Counted from the stretch's first letter, positions 32,591 to 42,818 are shown. The stretch: 64,000 bases of DNA from UBA5072 sp963822145 (GCA_963822145.1 CAWGGG010000003.1:1-64000), one strand, 5' to 3'. Made by a program: numbers and translations. The notes: generated by a model not told the origin, from the sequence alone.

Positions 32591-32808
32591 TATTAAATAC
32601 ATTAAGATTTCAGTAAAAATATATTTCTTAAAATTTCATAAAATCGCATATTCCTGAAACTATTGTGGCATGATTTTCGTTATTTAATCAATGGGTTAAT
32701 AAATAGTTTTAGTTAGGGTTAAAAGTAGTTTTTTCAGGGTTTTTTCGTAAATTTTAGGTTTAATGGTTAGGGTTAAAGCCTGGGGTCTATCCGACCCCAG
32801 GTTTTTTT
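32591..32808 (+). terminator. Strong intrinsic terminator after a 190-bp spacer
   Basis: CCTGGGGTC and GACCCCAGG (32779-32801) with a 5-nt loop and a run of seven T. It ends transcripts from the receptor gene or from a short RNA in the AT-rich spacer (32591-32778), where a GGTTAGGGTTAA word occurs twice. Confidence 0.85.
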
Positions 32809-32922
32809 ATGCCTTTTCACTCCGTTTATCCAATATTGCCACAACAAATTAATAGGCTTAACGGAACAATTAATTTAAATTTTTGCTTCTTTTGTATTCA
32901 GAATTCAACTTTGCGGTTTGAG

Positions 32923-33729
32923 ATGGTGAGTTTGTATAAAAGCACTTGGAAGGAATGTCATGCCTCAGTTTGTTCCATCAGGTTCCTGAACGGGAATGAT
33001 ATTGAGATGGTTTCCCTTACCGGTTTCAAGGTGGGCGATCACCTCTATACGCACGATATGGTCAATCGGTTTAACAAAGCGGAGTTCGTTGAGATCAAGT
33101 TTGTAAAAGACGACGGACATACCGTTGCTGCTCTCGAAAGACTTTCGCTGCACGATTTTTCAGAACGCATCATTACTTCGTACGACCAGGAAATTACAGG
33201 ATTCTCCATTCTCTCCACTACTGACCTTGCCTTTGACAGCATTCCGCCCCTTGAAATGGCTGTCAACCGGCATGTTTATATCGGACAGGCTGTTGCCCTG
33301 CTGGGTTATCAGTATGACAATCCCAGTCTCACCATTAAATCGGGTATCCTCTCCACGGTAATACACCGAAACAGCAACCGTTACCTGCAATTCGACGGTT
33401 CAACGATCTGGGGTAATTCAGGCAGCCCGCTGATTGACGTAAAGACCAACGAAGTACTGGGCATTATCGGATATAAGCTCGATCGCAAAAATAAGTCCTA
33501 TGAGAAAATGATCGAGATCAGCAACTCGAATATCAAAATGCTCGAAAAAGCCCAGGGAGAATTTGAAGTATCGGGGGTTGACCCGATCCAGGTGCTCATT
33601 GCCTGGCAAAAACAGATCCTTCAGCTCGCCGGCGAAATCTACAAAGCTTCGGGCAGCGGAATAGGCGTGGCCATTGATGTCAGAACCATCAAACACCTGC
33701 TGAAAACGGCAGGGATTGAAATCGGATAA
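32923..33729 (+). CDS. Trypsin-like fold protein with probably lost catalytic His
   Basis: 268 residues from the ATG giving MVSLYKSTW; the upstream frame overlaps the terminator region and is unlikely. The serine loop GNSGSP (164-169, Ser166) and the following DVKTNEVLGIIGYK match trypsin-like/HtrA proteases. Aligning TGFKVGDHLYTHDMV with the usual TGFKVGDyLiTNnHV pattern puts Met46 where the catalytic His should be, and no clear Asp follows. No signal peptide. It may be an inactive binding protein or use other residues. The C-terminal third is helical. Confidence 0.72.
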   Translation: MVSLYKSTWKECHASVCSIRFLNGNDIEMVSLTGFKVGDHLYTHDMVNRFNKAEFVEIKFVKDDGHTVAALERLSLHDFSERIITSYDQEITGFSILSTTDLAFDSIPPLEMAVNRHVYIGQAVALLGYQYDNPSLTIKSGILSTVIHRNSNRYLQFDGSTIWGNSGSPLIDVKTNEVLGIIGYKLDRKNKSYEKMIEISNSNIKMLEKAQGEFEVSGVDPIQVLIAWQKQILQLAGEIYKASGSGIGVAIDVRTIKHLLKTAGIEIG

Positions 33730-33732
33730 GAA

Positions 33733-33852
33733 AGGGACAGACGGGACAAGGGACAGGGGACAAGGAAGAATTTCATTGGCAAATTGGCACATTCACATCA
33801 CACCATCATCTTGGCACATTTGCACATTTGCACATTGGCACATTGGCACATT
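33733..33852. repeat. GGGACAGGG-word and GGCACATT-word repeats
   Basis: A GGGACA-word block (33733-33767) followed by a GGCACATTT-word tandem (33775-33852) between convergent genes. Confidence 0.72.
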
Positions 33853-33855
33853 AAT

Positions 33856-36264
33856 TTACTTCTTCTTCCTCAGGTTATTATAATCAATATAATATAATAT
33901 CCTTACCGAGAAACTGTTGGTTTGATCCGAGTTCCAGGTTTGCTTCAGGTTGTTCCAGTAATTCTCCTCCACATCCTCACGGCTATCATAGATCGAATTT
34001 TTCCACCCCACAGTGAGTTCCGATCCCGGTGCAAAGATCCATCGGAAGATCAGGTCGACAGTAAAGGCATTATAATTCTCGTTAGTCCCTGCGGTATAGT
34101 TGGGATCCGTCACCAGTGATCCGTCGTCCTGCAACTGGTAATACTCTTTATTGGTCACACCCGACCAGTAATAACGAACCCGCATGTCAAAACCGGCTTT
34201 GTTGTTAATGGAATAGCTGGTCCCAAATACATTTTCGATAACATCTACATCACGTCTGGCAAAATAAATGGTATCCTCACTGGCGGTCATATCTGCAAAT
34301 CCGCGGTCATCGGTTTCATTTTCCATCTCCAGGCCATAATATAGCTGGTAACGCCTCCCGATCCTGACATTCACATCCCCGTTCCACCAGTTGGCATGCT
34401 GGTCGAGTTCAGGAATCCTGTAACCACCAAATCCACCGTCAAAACTTATTGCCTTTCTGCTGTCGGTGAAAGCGAAAATATTGTAGTTGATCCTGGGCGG
34501 CTCATGATAATACCGGTCCTCCACCCTGGGTTCATAATAATCATAGCGATCACCCGAATAGTTCAGGCCGATCTGCAAGCCGTAATTGTTCTTGAACTGT
34601 GCAAATGAATTCAATCCAAATATATTGCCGAAAAGTTTGTTGCCTTTATACATCCGGACATGTTCCCACCAAAGATTGGTATGAACCTCCCGGAATATTG
34701 AAAAAGGTTCAATGATGTGATAACCTATAAATGATTCTGTGGTCATTTCATTGTTCCGCCTGAGATATCCCATATCGTTCGGGTTGTACTTATCAGAATA
34801 CACAGTTTGTGAAATTCCATAGCGAAGCTTCCCGCTGTTTTTCTCCACCCCGAGCCCGGAAAAGAAACCCGTTTCCTGTTCTCCCTCGTTACGGGTGCTG
34901 ATGCCTCCCTTACCTTTCACAGCAAATGTTTTGGCCTTATTCCTGATCTGAAAATCGGTGGCGGTCACGTTGGCATAAAAGGGATCATTGGCCATAACCA
35001 TGTTGGTATTGATCAGGCTCACATAGGAGTTGTTCTTCAGGGACTTATCCACCACGGCCACATTGTAGTTGGTAAAAGGCTGTACCAGTACATTCCGTTC
35101 ATGACCCGTAATGGTATCTTTAAGGACAGCATTGGCTTTAAGTGACATGGCATTGAGAAATCCCAGTCCCCAACCGCTGCTGCTGCGACCGGAGACTTTG
35201 GTGGCGTTCAGCAGCTGCGTTTCACTCGGACTGTAATCAACGACCTCATTTTCTGCAAGTTCGTCATATGCTTTGTAAGAAAACTTCGGATTTGTACCTA
35301 TCCGTCGTGAATAGAAGATCTGTGCACGTTCAAAGAGTTCCGTTCCCTCGGTGAAGAACTGTCTTTTCTCCGAATAGTAAAGTTCATAAGGCGAAAGATT
35401 CAGCTGCTGGTCATCGGATTGTATCTGGCCAAAGTCGGGAATAAGCATCATGTCGAGCGTAAAACTCTCGCTGATTCCATATTTCAGGTCCATACCTCCC
35501 TTGTAAACAAATTCCGGCGAGGAGCTTCCATTATATTCCATGTAAGCGGCGGCATAGGGACTTAAAGAAAGCCTGAAAGGCGGCTTGATATTCTTAATCC
35601 CGATGAGCTGACCCTCCTGATGAATGAATCCTGATACTTCGCGATCAATGAAGTTCCAGGAAGAATTTGAGCTGTAGCGCCTGATATTCCTGAACATCTG
35701 CAGGCCCCAGGTACCTGGTCCGTTCTCCGGGAAACGCAGTGCCGAATAAGGAATTCGCATTTCCACGATCCAGCCCGCATCAGTTACCCTTGTCTTGCTT
35801 TGCCAAACAGCATCCCAGGCATCATCCTCATAATCATAATCGCTTTTCACCGCTTTGATATCGGTCTGCACCCCGGCAGGCGTAATGAAAAAGCCATAGG
35901 CCAGCTGTCCCTGGTTATACGGATCGAAGTAAATGCCAAAATAATCAGACATACCGATGTTGTCACGGTCCGAAAAGAAATTGAAAATACTGTCCGGAGC
36001 ACTGTCGTAGAGTATGGCCCCCACATAAACCGCAGTCTGATCATAGAGAATGAACACTTCAGATGGCTGGTAGGCTGGTTTTCCATTATATGGCTGCAAT
36101 TGAACAAAATCTTTTGCGGGACGAGCTTGTGAATAGGCTGGCTCATCGAGCACAGCATCAATGGATATGGGGGCTGTAATATACAGTGCGTCAACACTTT
36201 TCTTTTCCTGTGCGATAAGCATTCCGGTGAAAAACAAAAGCAAAATACTGAAGAAAAACTTCAT
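33856..36264 (-). CDS. DUF5916 protein with N-terminal CBM9-like domain
   Basis: 802 residues from MKFFFSILLL, chosen because a signal peptide follows (cleavage near LIAQEKK). Residues of about 25-220 form a CBM9-like sugar-binding module (APISIDAVLDEPAYSQA, MRIPYSALRFPENGPGTWG). The rest is a DUF5916 region predicted to form an outer-membrane beta-barrel (RLSLSPYAAAYMEYNG, FTEGTELFERAQIFYSRRIG). Secreted or outer-membrane, with suspected role in carbohydrate handling; no biochemical role is established for the family. Confidence 0.87.
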   Translation of the reverse strand: MKFFFSILLLFFTGMLIAQEKKSVDALYITAPISIDAVLDEPAYSQARPAKDFVQLQPYNGKPAYQPSEVFILYDQTAVYVGAILYDSAPDSIFNFFSDRDNIGMSDYFGIYFDPYNQGQLAYGFFITPAGVQTDIKAVKSDYDYEDDAWDAVWQSKTRVTDAGWIVEMRIPYSALRFPENGPGTWGLQMFRNIRRYSSNSSWNFIDREVSGFIHQEGQLIGIKNIKPPFRLSLSPYAAAYMEYNGSSSPEFVYKGGMDLKYGISESFTLDMMLIPDFGQIQSDDQQLNLSPYELYYSEKRQFFTEGTELFERAQIFYSRRIGTNPKFSYKAYDELAENEVVDYSPSETQLLNATKVSGRSSSGWGLGFLNAMSLKANAVLKDTITGHERNVLVQPFTNYNVAVVDKSLKNNSYVSLINTNMVMANDPFYANVTATDFQIRNKAKTFAVKGKGGISTRNEGEQETGFFSGLGVEKNSGKLRYGISQTVYSDKYNPNDMGYLRRNNEMTTESFIGYHIIEPFSIFREVHTNLWWEHVRMYKGNKLFGNIFGLNSFAQFKNNYGLQIGLNYSGDRYDYYEPRVEDRYYHEPPRINYNIFAFTDSRKAISFDGGFGGYRIPELDQHANWWNGDVNVRIGRRYQLYYGLEMENETDDRGFADMTASEDTIYFARRDVDVIENVFGTSYSINNKAGFDMRVRYYWSGVTNKEYYQLQDDGSLVTDPNYTAGTNENYNAFTVDLIFRWIFAPGSELTVGWKNSIYDSREDVEENYWNNLKQTWNSDQTNSFSVRILYYIDYNNLRKKK

Positions 36265-36718
36265 TCTGTGACAATTCTTTAGTGAAACAAAAAACGCAGA
36301 CAACAGCTGATTGTTATACGAATAACAATTATAATGGTATAAAACAATATACGCACCGGCATGCAAAACGATGCATGCGTTAACATACTTTAACTTCCTT
36401 TTGGCATTCAGGATAAGGTAATGGACTATCGGAACATGATAAACAAGACCGGCAGGAGGGTTGAATACCCTGCAAATATATATAAAAACTGATTAAAGGG
36501 TTAGGTTTTTAGGTATTCCCGCGATGAAATCCGGAACTGCTGTTTTAGCGGCAGGAAGAATCCGGGGGACTCCGGAATTAGTGCGCTGCTGCTTCAAATA
36601 ATAGTGTAAATCGGTCAAAATTGCATTGCAGTGGAATGATGTAAGATTCAGCGTGAAAAAGAGGAGGGGGAGAATGGAGAGAAAGGGAGACCATTAGACC
36701 AGGAGACTGAGTAAGTCT
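36265..36718. promoter_or_regulatory. 454-bp intergenic region upstream of the DUF5916 gene
   Basis: AT-rich near the gene start (36300-36350), suitable for a promoter, with a GCATGC repeat pair at 36359-36364 and 36373-36378. The mtaB-side half (36480-36718) is GC-richer and shows no gene. Confidence 0.4.
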
Positions 36719-38000
36719 CTAACCCCTTAATATAAAGTCCTGCCCTGCCGGAGCGATGTTAGTGACAGTAACCGTTTCAAAATAATTGTTCCCCGGCTTT
36801 AAAGGCCTGAATTCCACCGGAACATAATGCTCCCCGTACCCTTTGGCCAGCCCGCTCCTGGTGACCTTTTCCACCAGTACGGTCTGTTTTTTACCGATAA
36901 AGGCCTCACGGTACCTGCTTTTGTTTACTTCAGCGAGTTCCCGCACCACCAGACTCCGCTGCTGTTTCACCTTCTCAGGAACCTGGTCGGGCATCCGCTC
37001 AGCCCGTGTCCCCCTGCGGACGGAGTATTTGAAGGTATGGACATGACTGAAGCCTATCTCCCGGATCACCCTGCAGGTTTGCTCAAAGTCTTCCCAGGTT
37101 TCTCCCGGGAAACCTACCATGATGTCGGTGGTGAAATTGAACAGGGGATGCCTGCTTCGGAGCTGTTCGATAATTTCCAGATAAGATGATAACTGATAGG
37201 TGCGGCGCATCTGCATCAGGATGCGGTCGGAGCCGCTCTGCAGACAAAGGTGGAGGTGCGGGCAAAGCTTTTCATGTGAGAACAGGTCATACAGACGATT
37301 GTCAAATCCCTCGGGCTCAATGGAGGATATCCTCACCCGGAAATTGACCCTCAAGAGAAAGGATCTTCTCCAGTAAACCGGTGAAATCCAGTCCGTCATG
37401 ATCATAACGGCTGATGTTCACCCCGGTGAGCACCACTTCTTTGTATCCGAGGTCAACCACCTGCCGGATGTTCTCCAGGATATCCTTCAGCGGACGGCTG
37501 ATCGCTCTGCCCCTGACAGCGGGAACAATACAAAAAGTGCAGAAATTGTCGCAACCGTCCTGGATCTTGATCATACTCCGCGTGTGAAAGCTCTTTTCGG
37601 CCACGGTGAATCCGAATACATCCTGCTTCAGCCAACCGGGAGCCACGACCTCCCCGTTAAAATATGCTTCAACCAGTGGCAGAATGCCGGCCTTGCCCCT
37701 ATTGTCCACCACATAATCAATGTCTCCCCTGCTTTCGAGGTACTGCTTCTGGCTTTCTGCCATACAGCCTGTAACCACTACCAACGACCCTTCCTTGCCA
37801 CGCACAGCCTGGTTTATCGCGGTCCTTGACTTGTGATCGCCCTGGTTGGTCACGGTACAGGTATTTACCACATAAACATCAGCTGGTTCACTGAAACCCA
37901 CGATCTCATAGCCGGTTTTATAAAAATCGGTCAGCACCGAGTCGGTCTCAAACTGGTTGAGGCGGCATCCCAGGGTTTTAAAGGCAACTTTTCTTTTCAT
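36719..38000 (-). pseudogene. mtaB: mtaB-type tRNA methylthiotransferase, frameshifted
   Basis: Two frames together make one MtaB (tRNA t6A37 methylthiotransferase). 37317-38000 gives the N-terminal UPF0004 domain (LGCRLN with Cys12, NTCTVTN with Cys48, TGCMAE) and the radical SAM motif CDNFCTFC. 36719-37405 gives the rest of the radical SAM domain (CLQSGSDRILMQMRR, FTTDIMVGFPGET) and TRAM. They join smoothly as EGQFRVRISSIEPEGF if one T is removed from TTT (plus-strand AAA at 37341-37343); as written the first frame runs to a stop at PGEDILH. Either a real disruption or a sequencing/assembly error. It overlaps the downstream end of the miaB-type gene start by 4 bp. Confidence 0.85.
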
Positions 38001-39340
38001 GAAAGTTCAGGGGCTTCAATGAACTGGTTTATCAGTTCTCCTTCAACCGAATAGTCAGCGGCTCCCGTTATGTTGAGCCACACAAAGGCCCCGGGAAGCA
38101 AGGGTTGTGATGCCGCGAACCGGACCACAATGCGACCTTCGGTAATCCCCGACAGGTAACCCGGTTTCCGGTCGTGACCTGTTACCAGTACCCGGAGCTT
38201 TTTCCCGACAAGATTCTTGTTGTACTGCCTGGAATGCCGGGTAAGTTCATCTGTGAGGATATGCAGGCGCTGTTTTTTCACCGCCATGGGGATGTCGTTG
38301 TCCCAACGCGAACTGGCCGCTCCGGGACGGGGGGAATATACTGCAATATAGGCCATATTGAACCGGATGGTTTCCATGGCCCTCCTCGTATTCTCGAACT
38401 GTTCCTCTGTTTCGCCCGTGAATCCCACTATAATATCCGTAAACAGGGTGGCAGCAGGAATGATGCGCCTGATGGATGCAATAATCCTGTTATAGTCTTC
38501 CAGTGAATGTTTCCTGTTCATCCGGATCAGCACCTTGTCATCACCCGATTGCAGGGGCAAATGTACCTGCTTTGCCAGTACTTCATAGTCAGCAATGGTT
38601 TCAAGCACCTCATCAGTCATATCACGTGGATGCGGCGAAGTAAAATATACCCAGAATTCCTTCCCCGATGATCTGCCATATTCACCAATGGCCTTCAGAA
38701 GCCCGGGAAAGGTAAGCTCTTCCCCCTTACGGTCAAGACCATAGGAATTGACATTCTGACCGAGCAGTGTGATGGATTTATAACCTGCTTCCACAACCTG
38801 CTTCAGCTCTTCGAGGATCTCCGCCGACGGCCTCGAGATCTCGCGTCCCCGGGTATAGGGCACCGCACAAAACGTACAGAATTTATCGCAACCATTCTGA
38901 ATGGGAATGTAAGCCTCATAATTCGAAACATGTGTTGGCCTTACCAACCAGAATTCACGGATGGCATCCTTTGTTTTCATTACGGGCACATGACGGGTTA
39001 CCACGCCATATTGCCTGATCATGTCAGGCAATTCGGGAAGCTCAGCCATGGTAAACACAAGATCAAACAATTTCATGAATTTCTCCCGGTCAGCTGGCAG
39101 AACACAACCCGAAACAAAGGTGAGCAAGCTGCGATTGTTTTTCCATTTGTTCCATCGGACAACACGGGAGTAAACCTTGTCAATAGACTTCTGCCTGACC
39201 GAACAAGCCAGTATACCCAGCAGATTGGCCTCTTCCTCAATGTCGGTCCAGCGGTAACCCATCTCCTCAATCACAGTTCGCACCCGCTCGCTGTCCGATT
39301 TATTCATCTGGCACCCCAGCGTTACAATATGGTATTTCAT
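37997..39340 (-). CDS. miaB: tRNA methylthiotransferase, MiaB type
   Basis: 447 residues with the three-part layout: UPF0004 domain with cluster ligands Cys10 (LGCQMN), Cys46 (LACSVRQ) and Cys79 (VSGCV), radical SAM domain with Cys151, Cys155 and Cys158 (NGCDKFCTFC), and a C-terminal TRAM domain. The motif LLGQNVNSYG is typical of MiaB, which adds the 2-methylthio group to i6A37 in tRNA. It shares 4 bp with the following mtaB-type gene, so both modification genes are one operon. The family cannot be separated from MiaB-like relatives by reading alone. Confidence 0.88.
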   Translation of the reverse strand: MKYHIVTLGCQMNKSDSERVRTVIEEMGYRWTDIEEEANLLGILACSVRQKSIDKVYSRVVRWNKWKNNRSLLTFVSGCVLPADREKFMKLFDLVFTMAELPELPDMIRQYGVVTRHVPVMKTKDAIREFWLVRPTHVSNYEAYIPIQNGCDKFCTFCAVPYTRGREISRPSAEILEELKQVVEAGYKSITLLGQNVNSYGLDRKGEELTFPGLLKAIGEYGRSSGKEFWVYFTSPHPRDMTDEVLETIADYEVLAKQVHLPLQSGDDKVLIRMNRKHSLEDYNRIIASIRRIIPAATLFTDIIVGFTGETEEQFENTRRAMETIRFNMAYIAVYSPRPGAASSRWDNDIPMAVKKQRLHILTDELTRHSRQYNKNLVGKKLRVLVTGHDRKPGYLSGITEGRIVVRFAASQPLLPGAFVWLNITGAADYSVEGELINQFIEAPELS

Positions 39341-39373
39341 CCCGTTTCAATAAAGACGGTGCATGATACCGAC

Positions 39374-40114
39374 CTAAAAATACACTTCCGTCTTGATATT
39401 GCCCGAAGGTAAGCCGCGTGAGGTCAGCAAATCATACACATCGTAGATCATATCGCAATTTCCGCAAAGATACACCAATGTATCAGAATCCAAAACCATT
39501 TGTTTGAGGTAGTCCGTTACCCTGCCGTTGTAATCGCCCAGCTGATCACGCGAGGTGCAAAGTACGTGCCTGTTTTTTGGATAACCATGCTTTTCATAGC
39601 CTTCTGAAACATACCTTACTCCGTGCAGGAGGGTGTAATTCAATCCGGGATATGATCCTGTGATGCTGTGGAAGGGGGCAATACCGGTACCTGTGCCGAT
39701 AAAAAGGAATTTCCTGTTCAGTTTTTGCTCATCGATGGTAAAATATCCATACGGTCCATCGACCTCCAAAAGCTCGCCCGGGATCAACCTGCGCAGCTGT
39801 CTGGAAACCAGCCCGGTGTTAACTTCTTTGATCAGGACTTCCAGGGAGGAATCCCCTTCCGTACTGTAAATGGAATACTCGCGTACCTGGTTATTACCGG
39901 GGATCCCCAGGGTAATATGCTGACCCGCCCTGAAATTCATGCCGTTCCTGTCGAACCGCATGACATAGGTTTCCGGGGTGATCTGCCGGATTTCCTGCAA
40001 CCGGTATATCTGTCTTACGTGAAGTTTCTCCGCGACAGGTTGGATCACACGGGCTGTGCTTATGGCATTTTTCTTTCCCGACTGATTCTTAGGGCGAATG
40101 TGTGTGGTTTCCAT
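39374..40114 (-). CDS. Ferredoxin-NADP reductase-like FAD/NAD-binding oxidoreductase
   Basis: 246 residues from METTHIRPKN, preferred over an upstream TTG. The FAD domain has the RxYS motif as REYSIYS (about 82-88), the NAD(P) domain has GTGTGIAPF and LCGNCDMIYDV, and the protein ends EVYF, an aromatic-terminated tail typical of ferredoxin-NADP reductases. The reaction is electron transfer between NAD(P)H and ferredoxin or flavodoxin. It follows the miaB/mtaB pair closely on the same strand, though the start lies 5' of it. Confidence 0.88.
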   Translation of the reverse strand: METTHIRPKNQSGKKNAISTARVIQPVAEKLHVRQIYRLQEIRQITPETYVMRFDRNGMNFRAGQHITLGIPGNNQVREYSIYSTEGDSSLEVLIKEVNTGLVSRQLRRLIPGELLEVDGPYGYFTIDEQKLNRKFLFIGTGTGIAPFHSITGSYPGLNYTLLHGVRYVSEGYEKHGYPKNRHVLCTSRDQLGDYNGRVTDYLKQMVLDSDTLVYLCGNCDMIYDVYDLLTSRGLPSGNIKTEVYF

Positions 40115-40220
40115 AGATAATCTGAAAAACAAAATCTAGTAACAACCAAATCTCAGAATTTGTTCTATTGAAAATGTAATCGCCGGCATTTTCCATTATT
40201 TTTGTATTGATAATAGAAGA

Positions 40221-40316
40221 TCAGGGCTAAAGCCCGTCAAAGATCTTATTCTCACTTACCCCCAGGCTTTATCCTGGGGTACATGGAAGACTCAAAAAAA
40301 CGGGCTTTAGCCCTGA
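40221..40316. repeat. REP-like palindrome with 16-bp inverted arms
   Basis: TCAGGGCTAAAGCCCG (40221-40236) and CGGGCTTTAGCCCTGA (40301-40316) are perfect inverted arms. Inside lies a second palindrome CCCCAGG/CCTGGGG (40260-40266 with 40273-40279). The nested palindrome lies in the divergent region between the reductase gene and the mutS2 gene. Confidence 0.8.
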
Positions 40317-40342
40317 ACGCTTAATTTTTTTTCATATATTCT

Positions 40343-42814
40343 GTGATATACCCTTCAAACTTTGAGATCAAAACCGGATTCGATCAGATCCGTGAACTGG
40401 TAAAGCATTACTGCCTTTTTGCACCGGGCAGCCAGAAAGTGGATGACATGAAATTCATGTCCGATTTTGCCCGCCTGAAGACCACACTCGATCAAACTGC
40501 TGAATTCAAGGAAATTTGCCAGTTTGAAGAAAACTTCCCCGCTGATCATTACCACGACCTGATGCCCGGATTAAAAAAAGCCCGGGTGGAAGGCACCTAC
40601 CTCGAGACTGAAGAAGTATATGATCTGAAACGGTCACTGGAAACCATTAAAGCCATCCTGCGCTTTTTTAAAAATACACCCCCGGAGAAATACCCCAACC
40701 TGAAGAGATTGTCGGGAAATGTTAAGTATTTCAGCTATGTGGATGAAAGAATTGATGCCATTCTGTCAAAGCAGGGCAAGATTCGGGATAATGCCTCCTC
40801 GGAGCTGCGGCATATCCGTGAAACCATTGCTGAAAAACATACCAGTGCTGGCAGAAAACTGCAAAACCTGCTGAAGAAAGCCATTGAGGCCGGTTACGTG
40901 GAGAAAGACACTGCTATTTCCATTCGTAACGGCAGGCAGGTGATCCCGGTCCCCGTTTCCAACAAACGAAGGATCGGCGGTATTGTTCATGATGAGTCTG
41001 CCACCGGCAGGACCGCCTATGTTGAGCCTTCCGAGGTGGTGGAGCTGAACAATGAAATCAAGGAGCTTGAAATGGCCGAGATCAGGGAGATCATCCGCAT
41101 CCTGGTCGCCTTCACCGACGCCATACGTCCTTATATCGGCGATCTTATTGAGAGTTATGATTTCCTGGGCACCATAGACTTCATAAGAGCAAAAGCTCAA
41201 TTCTCACTGCAGATCAATGCCGGCTTACCTGCGCTGGTAGATTCCGCAGGCTTTCGCTGGAAGCAGGCGGTCCACCCCCTGTTGTTCCTCCATCATAAAA
41301 AGGAAAACAAGGAAGTGGTTCCCCTCGACATATCTCTGGACGAAAAAAGCCGGATTTTATTGATTTCAGGTCCGAATGCCGGCGGAAAATCGGTCTGCCT
41401 GAAAACGGTGGGATTGGTTCAATACATGTTGCAATGCGGGCTGCTGGTGCCCATGGTGGAAAGCTCTGAAGCCGGCGTTTTCAGAGATCTGCTCATCGAC
41501 ATCGGTGATGAGCAGTCGATAGAAAATGACCTGAGCACTTACAGCTCCCACCTCCTCAATATGAAAAACTTCCTGCGTCATGCTTCCGCCCAAAGTCTCA
41601 TCCTGATCGACGAATTCGGTACCGGCACTGAACCCCATATAGGCGGGGCGATAGCCGAAGCTATTCTGGAATCGCTCAACGGGAAGGGAACATACGGGGT
41701 CATCACTACCCATTATTCCAACCTGAAGCACTATGCATCAGGTGCTCCAGGCATAGTGAACGGAGCCATGATGTTTGATACCGCCCGGTTGAAACCGCTG
41801 TTCAGACTGGAGATGGGCAAACCGGGCAGTTCGTTTGCCATCGATATCGCCCGCCAGATCGGGTTGCCTGAGGAGATCCTCCGGGATGCTTCCGGTAAAG
41901 TCGGCGAAGATCACATCAATTTCGACCGGCACCTGCGTGAGATCATCCGTGACAAAAGATACTGGGAGGAAAAGCGCGACAGGATCAGGGTTAGCGAAAA
42001 ACGACTGGCAGCCCTGCTCGAACAATATGAAGAAGAGCTGGGCCAGACCAGGAAAATGCGTAAGGATATCCTTGAGAAAGCCAGACTGGAGGCAGAATCC
42101 CTGCTGTCGAACGCTAACCGGGAAATTGAGAAAACCATCCGGGTAATCCGGGAAAGCCAGGCAGATAAAGAACTGACACGGGAAGTCAGGAAAGAACTGG
42201 AGACATACCGGCAGAGCAGGCAGGAGGATGAAAGCAAGGGTGATAAAACCCTGGAGAACAAACTGGGTGAAGTGCGCAAATACACCAGAAAATATAAAAG
42301 CGAACCTGCCAAACCCGAACCGGAGGTCAGCGCTGATGATAATGCCGTCCCTGCCCCGGGTGACCTTGTGCGCATCCTGAACCTTAACACAGAAGGCGAG
42401 ATTCTGGAAATCTCCGGTGAAAATGTGCTGGTCACCTATGGCGAAAGCATGATCACCTCGGTTAAACGAAACCAGATCGTCAAGGTACCTGCCAGAGAGA
42501 TCAGCTCCCGTAAAAGTACAGGCAGACCCGTACAATTTGACTTCAGCATCAGTCAGCGCAAGCTCAATTTCAAATCCGATATCGATATCCGCGGAAAAAG
42601 AGGCGAAGAAGCCCTGGATATTGTCAGGAATTTTATCGATGATGCCACCGTGGTAGGCGTTACTGAATTGAGGATCCTGCATGGCAAGGGGAACGGCATA
42701 TTGAAAAGTCTGGTACGCGATTACCTCAGTGCCCAGGATGTTGTCCGATCCTGCAAAGATGAGCATGCTGAACGGGGTGGATCGGGAATTACAGTGGTGA
42801 CACTTGACTTCTGA
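40343..42814 (+). CDS. mutS2: MutS2 family endonuclease/ATPase
   Basis: 823 residues with a GTG start; the first residues MIYPSNFEIKTGFDQIRELV match the family start. The ATPase has Walker A GPNAGGKSV (about 343) and the STHYSNLK-like switch (TTHYSNLK). A coiled coil (about 520-660) leads to a KOW-like region and a C-terminal Smr domain (SDIDIRGKRGEEALD, LHGKGNGIL) with nuclease potential. MutS2 acts on ribosome collisions or branched DNA rather than on mismatches. The following deacetylase-like gene begins within 5 bp, so they are probably co-transcribed. Confidence 0.95.
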   Translation: MIYPSNFEIKTGFDQIRELVKHYCLFAPGSQKVDDMKFMSDFARLKTTLDQTAEFKEICQFEENFPADHYHDLMPGLKKARVEGTYLETEEVYDLKRSLETIKAILRFFKNTPPEKYPNLKRLSGNVKYFSYVDERIDAILSKQGKIRDNASSELRHIRETIAEKHTSAGRKLQNLLKKAIEAGYVEKDTAISIRNGRQVIPVPVSNKRRIGGIVHDESATGRTAYVEPSEVVELNNEIKELEMAEIREIIRILVAFTDAIRPYIGDLIESYDFLGTIDFIRAKAQFSLQINAGLPALVDSAGFRWKQAVHPLLFLHHKKENKEVVPLDISLDEKSRILLISGPNAGGKSVCLKTVGLVQYMLQCGLLVPMVESSEAGVFRDLLIDIGDEQSIENDLSTYSSHLLNMKNFLRHASAQSLILIDEFGTGTEPHIGGAIAEAILESLNGKGTYGVITTHYSNLKHYASGAPGIVNGAMMFDTARLKPLFRLEMGKPGSSFAIDIARQIGLPEEILRDASGKVGEDHINFDRHLREIIRDKRYWEEKRDRIRVSEKRLAALLEQYEEELGQTRKMRKDILEKARLEAESLLSNANREIEKTIRVIRESQADKELTREVRKELETYRQSRQEDESKGDKTLENKLGEVRKYTRKYKSEPAKPEPEVSADDNAVPAPGDLVRILNLNTEGEILEISGENVLVTYGESMITSVKRNQIVKVPAREISSRKSTGRPVQFDFSISQRKLNFKSDIDIRGKRGEEALDIVRNFIDDATVVGVTELRILHGKGNGILKSLVRDYLSAQDVVRSCKDEHAERGGSGITVVTLDF

Positions 42815-42818
42815 CAAT

